From: UBA10649 sp965227045
GTDB taxonomy: Bacteria > Actinomycetota > Actinomycetes > S36-B12
Assembly: GCA_965227045.1 (NCBI GenBank)
Contig: OZ245718.1
Location: forward strand, 3,162,001 to 3,226,000
Length of the DNA: 64,000 bases
Reading direction: 5' to 3'
The notes below the pieces were generated by a model. It was not told the DNA's origin, ran no database searches, and saw nothing but the letters and a program-made list of their open reading frames with translations. The position numbers and the translations under genes are program-made. Shown in pieces: positions 26,481-35,417 of the stretch (positions within the stretch are counted from its first letter, which is position 1; the number at the start of each line of letters is the position of its first letter).

Positions 26481-29400
26481 GCGACCTCACCTCCCCGAAC
26501 ATGCAGGCGGTGCTGGGCTTCCGGCTCAGCGACCAGCAGTGGGCGGCGGTGTCAACGGGCCTGGATCCCTCGGTCATCGTTGCCGGAGCGGGCACCGGCA
26601 AGACCACGTCGATGGCCGCCCGCGTGGCCTGGCTCGTCGGCAGCGGCTACACGAGGCCCGACGCGATCCTGGGACTCACGTTCACGACCAAGGCGGCCGC
26701 CCAGCTGCTCACCGCGATGCGCGCAAGCCTTGCCGCTCTTGAGCGCGAGGGAATCGTCCAGGCGCCGCTCGACGACGCTGACCCCGAGGGCGAGCCGCAG
26801 GTGCTCACGTATCACGCCTTCTCGTCACGAATCCTTGCCGAGCACGGCATCCGGCTCGGCTTCGAGCCGGGCGCGACGATGCTCACCAACGGCGCGCGCC
26901 AGCAGCTCGCCTACCGCTTGGTGTGCCGAACGACCTTGCCCCTGGGCCCGCTGGCCCGCTCGCCCATCGTCGTCACCGGCAGCCTGCTCGAGCTCGATGA
27001 CGAGCTCACCGAGCTCGACGTCAGCCCGGCCGCGCTGCGCGACTTCGACGCCGGCCTTGCGACGATGCTCGCGGCGCATGCGCCGCTTCAGAAGATCGGC
27101 GAGACCATGCTCGCGACCAGCAACCAGCGCGAGGTGCTCGCGACGCTCGTCGAGCAGTGGCGCGCGGAGAAGGCCGCACGCGGGGTCATGGACTTCTCCG
27201 ACCAGATCCGCCTCGCCGGCGTCATCGTCGACAGCTATCCCGATGTGGTCGACGACCTGCGCGATCGCCATCAGTTCGTGCTGCTCGACGAGTACCAGGA
27301 CACCTCGATCGCGCAGCGCCGGCTGCTCCAGCGGGCGTTCGGCGACGGGCACAGCGTGATGGCCGTCGGCGACCCGAGCCAGGCGATCTACGGCTGGCGT
27401 GGCGCGAGCGTCGACAACATCGACAACTTCGTGACCCACTTCCCACCGCGTGACCTCGCGGGCCGCACGTCGGTGCTCAGCCTGAGCGAGAACCGACGAT
27501 CGGGCCCGCGCATCCTCGAGATCGCCAACCGCATCTCCTCCCGGCTGCGCGAGGTGCACACCGGAGCTCATCCACTGGTCGCCGGCGACAACGACAAGGG
27601 TCCCGGGCGCGTCGCGGCCGCACTCTTCGAGACTTACAGCGCCGAGCTGGACTGGCTGGTTCAGGAGGTCGAGGCGACCCATCGCGGCAGCGTGGAGTGG
27701 AAGCAGATCGCCGTGCTGTGCTCCACGACGCAGCACGTCCTCGCCGTCGATGCGGCACTGCGCAAGCGCGGTGTGCCCACTCAGGTTGTGGGTGCCGCGA
27801 TCCTGCTCGCGCAGCCGGCGGTGATCGAGCTTCGCTCGATGCTCGAGGTGATCCACGATCCCACCGCGAATCCGGCCTTCGTCCGCCTCGCCACGGGAGC
27901 GCGCTGGCGCATAGACGCTCGTGACCTCGCCGCCCTCGGTGATCGAGCGGCTCGGCTCGCGGGGGGTCGCGGCAGATCCGATCAGGCCGAGCTGTCCGCA
28001 GCGCTCGACGATGCCGTCGCGGGCAGCGACGTCGTCGACGCGGTCTCGCTGACCGAGGCACTCGACGACCTCGGCGATCTCGAGCACTACTCGCCGGAGG
28101 CAGCCGAGCGCTTCACCGCGATGGCGGCCGAGCTGAGCGCATTCCGGCGCCATGTCGGTGAGCCGTTGCCGGACCTGATCCTGCGCGTCATGCGCACCAC
28201 CGGCCTGGAGGTCGAGGCGGCACTCGGCGCCCCTGGCGTCTCCGGTCAGCAGCAGACCGCCCTCGCGGCGATGCTCGACCTCGCCGCGGAGTTCACCGAG
28301 CTCGACGGTCGCGTCACCCTCGGCGCGTTCCTCAGCCGCCTGCGCGACGCGGAGCGGTTCAACGTCGACCTCGACCTCGACATCACCGGCCCTGCCGACG
28401 CGGTTCAGCTGCTCACCGTGCACAAGGCCAAGGGCCTGGAGTACCCGTACGTCTTCGTCCCGTTCGTGTCGAAGGGCGCATGGCCCGGGGGGCTGGGGCG
28501 ATCGCAGTGGCCGTCGAGTCCGAGCACCGTGCCGTGGCCGTTGCGCGACGATGTCACCGATGCTCTCGGCTCGTTCCCCGTGCCCGGGGAGAACCCGCGA
28601 GCGAAGCACCACAACGAGTACCTCACGATCCTCAACGAGCTGACCGAGCTCGAGCATCAGCGCCTTGCCTATGTCGCCTTCACCCGCGCAGAGCGGGCGC
28701 TCGCTGTGTCCGGCCACTGGTGGGGGCCAACCCAGAACAAGCCGCGCGGGCCGCACGCCTTCCTCCTCGCCGTGCAGCAGGCGTGCCTGGAGGGCATTGG
28801 CGAGATCGTGCACTGGGCGTCGGCGCCGGAGGAGGGCGCAACGAATCCCGAGGGCGCGGCGTCGCGCCCTCCCGTGCCGTGGCCGGTCGAGCCCGACGCC
28901 GACGGCCAGGCGATCCGCGACGCGGCAGCGGCCGCGGTCGGGGCCGTGCATTCGGTCCAGCCCGCGCTTCCGGGAATGCTGCCGCCGCCGTCGGTTGGCA
29001 CGCAGGGCCGGCAGGATGCCGCCGAGCGGCGCCGCGTTGCCGAGTGGGACCTGCTGTCGGCGGCGCTCATCGAGGAGACGCGTGCCCGGCACTCGCGATC
29101 GAGGACCGTGCGCCTTCCCGAGTCGGTCTCCGCGAGCATGCTCATGCATGCGATCGCCGACCCACGGGCGGTCGCCATGGAACTGGCCAGGCCTATGCCT
29201 CGACCGCCCGCGCCCGCCGCCGAGCGGGGCGTGCGGTTCCACAGCTGGATCGAGGCCCGCTACGGGCAGCAGTCGCTGCTGGATCCCGAGGACCTGCCGG
29301 GAGCGGCAGAGCACGGCATCACGAGCGACGAACAGCTCGCCTCGCTCAGGTCGGCGTTCGAGCTGAGTCCGTTTGCATCGCGAGTGCCGGTGGCCGTCGA

Positions 29401-29677
29401 GGAGCCGTTCGCGGTGCTCGTGCGCGGCCGCGTCGTCAATGGTCGAATCGACGCGGTATTCGTCGACGACGAGACGGGTCGCTACGACGTCATCGACTGG
29501 AAGACCGGCTCCGCGCGCAACGTGGACCCCATGCAGCTCGCGCTGTACCGGCTGGCCTGGGCGAACCTGCGGGGGGTGCCGGTCGACGAGGTCGACGCCG
29601 CCTTCGTGATGGTCGCCACCGGAGAGATCGTCCGGCCTGACACGAGCGCCGAGCTCGCGCAGCTGCTCGCACGCTGA
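26477..29677 (+). CDS. adnB: AdnB-like helicase-nuclease subunit
   Basis: Second subunit (1066 aa from ATG 26477, which overlaps the upstream stop). Motor signatures: AGAGTGKTTSMAARVAWLV, LLDEYQDTS, GDPSQAIYGWRGAS and QLLTVHKAKGLEYPYVFVPF. Nuclease signature near the C-terminus: DVIDWKTGSARN followed by MQLALYRLAW. With the preceding gene it should form the AdnAB dimer that processes double-strand breaks in Actinobacteria in place of RecBCD. An in-frame stretch upstream to 25613 is antisense-free but lies inside adnA, so I do not include it. Confidence 0.9.
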   Translation: MSDLTSPNMQAVLGFRLSDQQWAAVSTGLDPSVIVAGAGTGKTTSMAARVAWLVGSGYTRPDAILGLTFTTKAAAQLLTAMRASLAALEREGIVQAPLDDADPEGEPQVLTYHAFSSRILAEHGIRLGFEPGATMLTNGARQQLAYRLVCRTTLPLGPLARSPIVVTGSLLELDDELTELDVSPAALRDFDAGLATMLAAHAPLQKIGETMLATSNQREVLATLVEQWRAEKAARGVMDFSDQIRLAGVIVDSYPDVVDDLRDRHQFVLLDEYQDTSIAQRRLLQRAFGDGHSVMAVGDPSQAIYGWRGASVDNIDNFVTHFPPRDLAGRTSVLSLSENRRSGPRILEIANRISSRLREVHTGAHPLVAGDNDKGPGRVAAALFETYSAELDWLVQEVEATHRGSVEWKQIAVLCSTTQHVLAVDAALRKRGVPTQVVGAAILLAQPAVIELRSMLEVIHDPTANPAFVRLATGARWRIDARDLAALGDRAARLAGGRGRSDQAELSAALDDAVAGSDVVDAVSLTEALDDLGDLEHYSPEAAERFTAMAAELSAFRRHVGEPLPDLILRVMRTTGLEVEAALGAPGVSGQQQTALAAMLDLAAEFTELDGRVTLGAFLSRLRDAERFNVDLDLDITGPADAVQLLTVHKAKGLEYPYVFVPFVSKGAWPGGLGRSQWPSSPSTVPWPLRDDVTDALGSFPVPGENPRAKHHNEYLTILNELTELEHQRLAYVAFTRAERALAVSGHWWGPTQNKPRGPHAFLLAVQQACLEGIGEIVHWASAPEEGATNPEGAASRPPVPWPVEPDADGQAIRDAAAAAVGAVHSVQPALPGMLPPPSVGTQGRQDAAERRRVAEWDLLSAALIEETRARHSRSRTVRLPESVSASMLMHAIADPRAVAMELARPMPRPPAPAAERGVRFHSWIEARYGQQSLLDPEDLPGAAEHGITSDEQLASLRSAFELSPFASRVPVAVEEPFAVLVRGRVVNGRIDAVFVDDETGRYDVIDWKTGSARNVDPMQLALYRLAWANLRGVPVDEVDAAFVMVATGEIVRPDTSAELAQLLAR

Positions 29678-29681
29678 TCGA

Positions 29682-30968
29682 CTACCTGAAGCCCTTGCCC
29701 TCGTCGCCCGGCACATCGACGGGCGACGCGCTGTCCGGGTCGCTCGCCGCGAGCGCGATGGTCTCGCCCGCCTCCTCGGTCGGCCGCTTGCGCGCACCCA
29801 CCCAGCCGCGCATGGCCTCGCGGGCCGGCTCCTCGACGAACTTCCACATCAGCCACGCGATGAGCAGCGCGCCGACCACGAGTCCGACAAAGCCGATCGC
29901 GTAGAGCGGGCCGCCCGTGATGCCGACAGCCTTCATGCCCGCGCGCCACAGCCCGAACCACACCAGGTGGGTCATGTAGAGCGAATACGAGATGAAGCCA
30001 CCGAGAACCAGCGCGCGGGAGGACAACCAGCGTGCAATGCCCCGGCGCGACAGGGCGAGTGCGCCGATCCACGCGATCAGCAGTGGGACGAGCAGCAGGT
30101 GGAAGTACGGCGGCAGCGGCTCGGCGTCGGGGTCGAGGTTGATCTGCGGTGGCTGCGCAGCGGGCAGGTTGCTCAGCACGATTGCGCCGATGATGACCAG
30201 CACGGGCAGGACGACGGACAGCGTCGTCGCGAGCCGCTCGATACGCGGCTTTGCCGGCTCGGTCATGCCCTCGCCGGGCAGCAGTCGGCAAACGATGAGA
30301 TACGTGATCGCGCCGGCGGTGAACTCGGTCAGGATCCGATACGTCGAGCCCCAGTTGTTCGTGTAATAGGAGTCGGTCGTCGACAGTCCGTAGAAGACGA
30401 TCGGCGACATCGCGATCAGCCACAGCACGACGAGCACGGGTGCGGACACGCGCTTGTACAGAACCCACAGCAGCAGGACGAGCAGCGGGAAGATCAGGTA
30501 CGCCAGCCACTCCATCGACAGCGACCACGCGACGAAGTTCCAGCCGCGATCAGGGTTGGCGCCCCACTCCTGCACGAGGAAGACGTTCTTCAGCAGGTCG
30601 ATTGGATTGAGCCAGTCGCGGTCGAGTGCGTCGCCGGTCACCTTCGCCTGGGCGACGACGGCGATGCCAGCGATGGCGATCATCGCCAGGTGCACGGGAT
30701 AGATGCGCGCCAGACGCAGCCACCAGAAGTCGAGCGCGCCCTTGGCCTTGAGGCGTGGACCCATACGGCGCAGGTAGGTATGAGTGAGGATGAAACCGGA
30801 GAGAGCGAAGAACAGATCCACGCCAAGTCGCCCGACACGCAGCACGTCGCCGAGGCCGGGGATGACGAGCACGCCGATCGTGTCGAGGGGTCCTTGGAGG
30901 TGGTACAGCAGCACCCAGGCCGCCGCGATGAAGCGGATGCCCGTGAGCTGACGGATGAAGACGTTCAC
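29682..30968 (-). CDS. Acyltransferase family 3 (OafA/YrhL-like) membrane protein
   Basis: A 428-aa multipass membrane O-acyltransferase. The family signature runs from the first helix (LTGIRFIAAAWVLLYH, with the conserved Arg and His) through VGRLGVDLFFALSGFILTHTYL and FWWLRLARIYPVHL. About ten hydrophobic segments follow; the last 50 residues are charged. Such enzymes acetylate or acylate sugars, lipids or peptidoglycan at the outer face. The substrate cannot be deduced. It ends five bases from the adnB stop, convergently. Confidence 0.9.
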   Translation of the reverse strand: MNVFIRQLTGIRFIAAAWVLLYHLQGPLDTIGVLVIPGLGDVLRVGRLGVDLFFALSGFILTHTYLRRMGPRLKAKGALDFWWLRLARIYPVHLAMIAIAGIAVVAQAKVTGDALDRDWLNPIDLLKNVFLVQEWGANPDRGWNFVAWSLSMEWLAYLIFPLLVLLLWVLYKRVSAPVLVVLWLIAMSPIVFYGLSTTDSYYTNNWGSTYRILTEFTAGAITYLIVCRLLPGEGMTEPAKPRIERLATTLSVVLPVLVIIGAIVLSNLPAAQPPQINLDPDAEPLPPYFHLLLVPLLIAWIGALALSRRGIARWLSSRALVLGGFISYSLYMTHLVWFGLWRAGMKAVGITGGPLYAIGFVGLVVGALLIAWLMWKFVEEPAREAMRGWVGARKRPTEEAGETIALAASDPDSASPVDVPGDEGKGFR

Positions 30969-31056
30969 GACGCGACCCTCGCCCCTAGGTGTGCGGTCTG
31001 GTGTCCGGTCATCGTGTCACGGGCCTTGGCGAAGTCGCCGGATAGGCTCGCGGATC

Positions 31057-32025
31057 ATGGACTCCGACCGGCAACTGCTCGCGAATCTCGTCCTGGCTCG
31101 TGGCGTAGTCGACCGCTCGGCGCATCGCCGGGCCGATGCCGCGTGGCAGGCGGAACGGCGTCAGCAGGCGAACTCGGCAGTGCTGCGCGTCAGCGAGGGC
31201 TCGACGATCGTGCGCACCAGGCCCGATGACGGGATCGGCATCGAGTTCGGCGCCGCCGCAGACGTGCCGGGCGACATAGACCTCACCTTCCTCGGCGTCG
31301 ATGATGACGACGTCGCTTACTTCGCCGAGCACCTCGGCGCACGCGATGACCTCGTCGCCCCCGACGGCACCTCGTGGTCGGACCTGCGCAGCATCGGTGC
31401 GGTCCTGAGCGCGCGTGATGCAGGCCTGATCGTCACCGCGGTCGGCCTCGACAACTGGCTGCGCACGCACTCGCACTGCCCGCGCTGCGGGGCGCTAACC
31501 GAGTTCAACGCCGCGGGCTGGTCGCGCCGCTGCCCGGTCGACGGCAGCGAGCACTTCCCGCGCACCGATCCGGCAGTGATCATGCTGGTCCGCGATCGCG
31601 ACGATCGCGCGCTTCTTGGCCGCCAGAGCATCTGGGCCGAGGGCCTGTTCTCCACGCTGGCGGGCTTCGTCGAGTCGGGGGAGTCGGCCGAGGCGGCCGT
31701 CCGCCGAGAGGTGCGCGAGGAGTCGGGCGTCGTCGTGGGCGACGGCATCGACGACGTGCGCTACCTGGGCAGCCAGCCGTGGCCGTTCCCGTGCTCACTC
31801 ATGCTCGGCTATCACGCGTGGACGGATGATCCGTCCATTGATGTCGACGGCGACGAGATCGCCGAGGCCCACTGGTTCTCGCGTTCCCAACTGTTGGCCG
31901 CGTGCGAGAGCGGGGAGGTCAAACTGCCCCCGTCGATCTCGATATCCCGACGGCTCGTCGAGCGCTGGTACGGCGCCGAGCTGCCGGGCGCGTGGACACG
32001 GCCGCCGACCGTCGCGCAGCGCTAG
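31057..32025 (+). CDS. nudC: NudC-like NADH/NAD+ pyrophosphatase (Nudix)
   Basis: Hydrolyses NAD(H) into NMN(H) and AMP, and in some bacteria removes NAD caps from RNA. The 322-aa product starts at ATG 31057. A zinc-ribbon-like element begins with HCPRCGALTEF; its second half (RRCPVDGSEHFPR) retains one of the two expected cysteines. The Nudix box is GFVESGESAEAAVRREV plus REESG, and the NADH-pyrophosphatase signature SQPWPFPCSLMLGY follows. Stop overlaps the mycoredoxin stop by a few bases on the opposite strand. Same neighbourhood as in M. tuberculosis (Rv3199c). Confidence 0.93.
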   Translation: MDSDRQLLANLVLARGVVDRSAHRRADAAWQAERRQQANSAVLRVSEGSTIVRTRPDDGIGIEFGAAADVPGDIDLTFLGVDDDDVAYFAEHLGARDDLVAPDGTSWSDLRSIGAVLSARDAGLIVTAVGLDNWLRTHSHCPRCGALTEFNAAGWSRRCPVDGSEHFPRTDPAVIMLVRDRDDRALLGRQSIWAEGLFSTLAGFVESGESAEAAVRREVREESGVVVGDGIDDVRYLGSQPWPFPCSLMLGYHAWTDDPSIDVDGDEIAEAHWFSRSQLLAACESGEVKLPPSISISRRLVERWYGAELPGAWTRPPTVAQR

Positions 32026-32279
32026 CGGCCGAGCTGCTTCTTGACCTGGCCGATCGGCGGGTTCGTCATGGCCGTGCCGTCGGGGAACACCAGAGTCGGA
32101 ACCGTCTGGTTGCCGCCGTTAACGGACTCGACGTAGGCGGCGGCTGACGGGTCGGCCTCGATGTCGACCTCGGTGAAGGTGATGCCCTCGCGGCTCATCT
32201 GCGCCTTCAAGCGCTGGCAGTAGCCGCACCACACGGTGCTGTAGATGGTCAGGTCGGTGCCCGCCTCGGTCGTCGTCAC
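32022..32279 (-). CDS. mrx1: Mycoredoxin-1-like glutaredoxin
   Basis: An 85-aa thioredoxin-fold oxidoreductase with redox motif VWCGYCQRLKAQ, the CGYC form typical of mycoredoxin, which removes mycothiol from oxidised proteins. The cis-Pro loop is NQTVPTLVFPDG. Its presence implies an organism that makes mycothiol. Overlaps the nudC stop by three bases, convergently, and is divergent from uvrD2, matching the arrangement around Rv3198A. Confidence 0.93.
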   Translation of the reverse strand: MTTTEAGTDLTIYSTVWCGYCQRLKAQMSREGITFTEVDIEADPSAAAYVESVNGGNQTVPTLVFPDGTAMTNPPIGQVKKQLGR

Positions 32280-32302
32280 CCCGCCACGTTACCTTGCGAT
32301 CG

Positions 32303-34378
32303 ATGGAGCCGCAGAACACCCTCGACGGGCTCGACGACGAGCAGCGTGCCGTCGCCGAGGCCCTGCATGGGCCGGTCGTCGTCCTCGCGGGAGCCGGCAC
32401 CGGGAAGACCCGGGCCATCACCCACCGGATCGCCCACGGAGTGGCCACGGGCGCCCATGACCCCCGCCGCACGCTGGCCGTCACCTTCACCGCCCGAGCC
32501 GCCGGCGAGATGCGCACGCGCCTGCGCACCCTTGGCGTCGACGGGGTGCAGGTCCGCACCTTCCACGCCGCCGCCCTGCGGCAGTTGCGCTACTTCTGGC
32601 CCAGGCTGAGCGGCGGCACCTTTCCCGACCTCCTGCCCAGCAAGGCCCGGCTCGTCGCCGAGGCTGCGAACCGCTGCGGCCTGCCCACCGACACCGCGAC
32701 GGTCCGCGACCTCAGCGCCGATCTGGAGTGGGCGAAGGTCAACTTCCTGTCGGGTCCGGCCATCGGCATCGAGGCCCGCAAGGTCAACCGGAATCTGGCG
32801 GCGGGCGACGCGGAGGTCGCGCACGTTCAGTCGGCTTACGAGGACATCAAGAACAGCCGCGGCGTCATCGATTTCGAGGACGTCCTGCTCGTCACGGCCG
32901 GCGCACTCGCGGAGCGACCCGACATCGGAGACGAGGTTCGCAAGCAGTACCGGTGGTTCACAGTCGACGAGTACCAGGACGTCAACCCGCTGCAGCATCG
33001 GCTGCTCGGACTGTGGCTCGGTGACCGCGACGACCTGTGCGTCGTCGGCGATGCGAACCAGACGATCTACACGTTCACCGGCGCATCGCCGCGCTACCTC
33101 ACCGGCTTCCGCACGGCGTATCCCGATGCCACCGAGGTGCGGCTTGTTCGCTGCTACCGGTGCACCCCCGAGATCGTTGCGATGGCCAACGGCGTCATCG
33201 CGGCGGCCAGCGCGGCGCCGTCGACCTTGGTCCTGCGCTCGCAGCGTCCGTCCGGACCGAAGCCCACCGTCGATGTGTGGGACGACGACGTCGAGGAGGC
33301 CACCCAGGTCGCAGCGCGCGCCCGCGACTACATCGCCGCAGGCACATCGCCGCGCGACATCGCGGTGCTGTTCCGCATCAACGCCCAGTCGGCCGCGCTC
33401 GAAGAGGCATTCGCCGAGGCGGGTGTGCCGGTGATCCTGCGCGGCACCGAGCGATTCTTCGACCGTCCCGAGGTCCGCGAGGCGGTGACCCGGCTTCGCG
33501 GGGCCGCACGCGGCGGAGAGCTGCTCGGCCCGCTGGGTGTCGAGGTTCGTGCCGTGCTCGGCGCCGCGGGCTGGAAGCCCGAAGCGCCACGCACCTCAGG
33601 GGCCGTACGCGAGCGTTGGGAGTCCCTGGCCGCCCTCGCCACTCTCGCCGACGAGCTCGCCTCGGACCTCGCCGACTCGATGCCGGCGTTCGTCGCCGAG
33701 CTCGACGCGCGCGCGGAGCTTCAGCACGCCCCTGTCGGCGACGGCGTCACGCTCTCGTCGATGCACTCGGCCAAGGGCCTGGAGTGGGCGACGGTCTTCG
33801 TCGTCGGCTGCAGCGACGGGCTGATGCCGCTGCAGTACGCGGAGACTCCCGAGCAGATCGAGGAGGAACGCCGCCTGGCGTACGTGGCGATCACGCGCGC
33901 CGCCGATCGGCTGCACCTGTCGTGGGGTCGGGCCCGCCAGCCGGGGGGCCGCGCCTCGCGGTCGGCCAGCCCATTCCTCGTCGCCGCGGGAGCAACGACG
34001 TCGGGCGATGGTGCGTCGGGCTCCGTGCGCCGGGGCTCGGGCAAGACCCGCTCCGAGCGCACCCGCAAGGGACCGGGCAAGTGCCGGGTTTGCCGCAAGA
34101 GTCTGGTCACCGCGGAGGAGCGCACGCTCGGGCGGTGCCGCACCTGCCCATCCGACGTCAACGAGCCGCTGCTCGAGGCGCTGCGTGAGTGGCGGCTGGG
34201 GGAGTCGCGCGAGCGCGCCGTGCCCGCCTACGTGATTTTCACCGACGCGACCCTGATCGCCATCGCCGAGCAGAACCCCGGCGACGCGGACTCATTGTTG
34301 GAGATCCCGGGCATCGGCCCGAAGAAGCTCGACGTCTACGGCGAGGCCCTCCTCGACCTCGTCGACACCCACACCTAA
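32303..34378 (+). CDS. uvrD2: ATP-dependent DNA helicase UvrD2
   Basis: A superfamily 1 helicase of 691 aa (700 in M. tuberculosis). Motor motifs: AGAGTGKTRAITHRI, VDEYQDVNPLQ, GDANQTIYTFTGA and LSSMHSAKGLEWATVFVVG. The tail is diagnostic: a tetracysteine element (CRVCRKSL, fourteen residues, CRTCP) and then an HRDC domain with the hairpin LLEIPGIGPKKLDVYGE. UvrD2 is essential in mycobacteria. ATG 32303 is preferred over TTG 32294. Its last 87 bases are overlapped by the GH5-like gene on the other strand. Confidence 0.95.
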   Translation: MEPQNTLDGLDDEQRAVAEALHGPVVVLAGAGTGKTRAITHRIAHGVATGAHDPRRTLAVTFTARAAGEMRTRLRTLGVDGVQVRTFHAAALRQLRYFWPRLSGGTFPDLLPSKARLVAEAANRCGLPTDTATVRDLSADLEWAKVNFLSGPAIGIEARKVNRNLAAGDAEVAHVQSAYEDIKNSRGVIDFEDVLLVTAGALAERPDIGDEVRKQYRWFTVDEYQDVNPLQHRLLGLWLGDRDDLCVVGDANQTIYTFTGASPRYLTGFRTAYPDATEVRLVRCYRCTPEIVAMANGVIAAASAAPSTLVLRSQRPSGPKPTVDVWDDDVEEATQVAARARDYIAAGTSPRDIAVLFRINAQSAALEEAFAEAGVPVILRGTERFFDRPEVREAVTRLRGAARGGELLGPLGVEVRAVLGAAGWKPEAPRTSGAVRERWESLAALATLADELASDLADSMPAFVAELDARAELQHAPVGDGVTLSSMHSAKGLEWATVFVVGCSDGLMPLQYAETPEQIEEERRLAYVAITRAADRLHLSWGRARQPGGRASRSASPFLVAAGATTSGDGASGSVRRGSGKTRSERTRKGPGKCRVCRKSLVTAEERTLGRCRTCPSDVNEPLLEALREWRLGESRERAVPAYVIFTDATLIAIAEQNPGDADSLLEIPGIGPKKLDVYGEALLDLVDTHT

Positions 34379-35413
34379 ATCGCCCCTGACCCACCGGCGG
34401 GAGGGGTGGCCGGACAGGCCGTGCTGCACGGCGTACCAGGTCAGCGGCTGGGTCGGGTTGATGTCGTAGGTCGTGCCGCCGGGTCCGACTGTGTCGCCGC
34501 CGACGTTCCACACGCCGACGCCAGCAGCGCCGTTGCGCCACGAATCGCGCATCACGTCGCGGAACCACGCCGCTCGCGTCGCATCACCGCGCTGGTACGG
34601 GATTCCGGTCTCCTCCATGATCCATGGCTTCCCGATGGACCGGCAGTAGTCGGCGACCGGGACCATCCCCGACTTCAGGCTCTCGTCGCTGTAGACGTGG
34701 ATCGCGCACAGGTCGTTGCCGGGCAGGGCGTAGATCGACTTCCAGTCCAATCCCGAGTCCCAGTCTGTGTGCAGCAGTCCTCCTGCGTTGACGAGCGTGT
34801 CGGGCGCCAGGATCGACCAGGCATCCAGTGTCGAACGGAAGAACTGGGTGACCTGACGGGTCGTCGGCAGGCTCGGCTTGGCGTCGCCATGGGGAGGCTC
34901 GACCTCGCCGGCCATGCTCACCAGGGCGATCGTCGGATCATCGCGATACGCGACCCCCGTGATCGTGTTGATGCGCGTTGCTGCCTTCGTCAGGTAGGGC
35001 ACCCAGTCACGCACGTAGGGGTTCAGGCCTTCGACGAGCAGCAGGTTCCGCAGCGGTGACAGGTCGAGAAGCACTCGCATATTCGCCGTCGCCGCGAGAT
35101 CGATGACGTTGTCGACGCGCTGCCATGCCACCTCCAGCTCGACCGCCTGCGCAGAGTTGATGCCGTAGGACAGGAAGTCCGTGATCCGGATCGTGTTGGC
35201 GCCGGCGGCCTTGGCCATGTCGATCGCCGGACCGGGGTCGTCCAGCGATCCGTAGATCGTCGCGATCCGCATGACCCATCGCTGGTCGCCGATGCACAGG
35301 TGCACGCCGCAGGTTCGCACTCGGTCGGACGGTGACGCACTCGCACGGCCCGGCAGCACGACGACGAGCAGTGCGATCGCCAGCGCGATGAGAGCCGACC
35401 GACGTCGAGGCAT
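34292..35413 (-). CDS. Secreted GH5-like glycoside hydrolase
   Basis: A 373-aa secreted protein with a signal peptide (ALIALAIALLVVVLPGRASA) from ATG 35413. The fold looks like a TIM-barrel glycosidase of the GH5/mannanase type. The likely acid/base is in SMAGEVEPPHG, an active-site His/Tyr pair is in AIHVYSDES and the nucleophile is in WIMEETGIP. Substrate (mannan, glucan or other) is not visible. The last 28 residues are encoded antisense to the uvrD2 HRDC end, unusual and perhaps due to loss of an earlier stop. Five bases after the ABC1 kinase gene, so probably in one operon with it. Confidence 0.72.
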   Translation of the reverse strand: MPRRRSALIALAIALLVVVLPGRASASPSDRVRTCGVHLCIGDQRWVMRIATIYGSLDDPGPAIDMAKAAGANTIRITDFLSYGINSAQAVELEVAWQRVDNVIDLAATANMRVLLDLSPLRNLLLVEGLNPYVRDWVPYLTKAATRINTITGVAYRDDPTIALVSMAGEVEPPHGDAKPSLPTTRQVTQFFRSTLDAWSILAPDTLVNAGGLLHTDWDSGLDWKSIYALPGNDLCAIHVYSDESLKSGMVPVADYCRSIGKPWIMEETGIPYQRGDATRAAWFRDVMRDSWRNGAAGVGVWNVGGDTVGPGGTTYDINPTQPLTWYAVQHGLSGHPSRRWVRGDLGVGVDEVEEGLAVDVELLRADARDLQQ

Positions 35414-35417
35414 CAGG

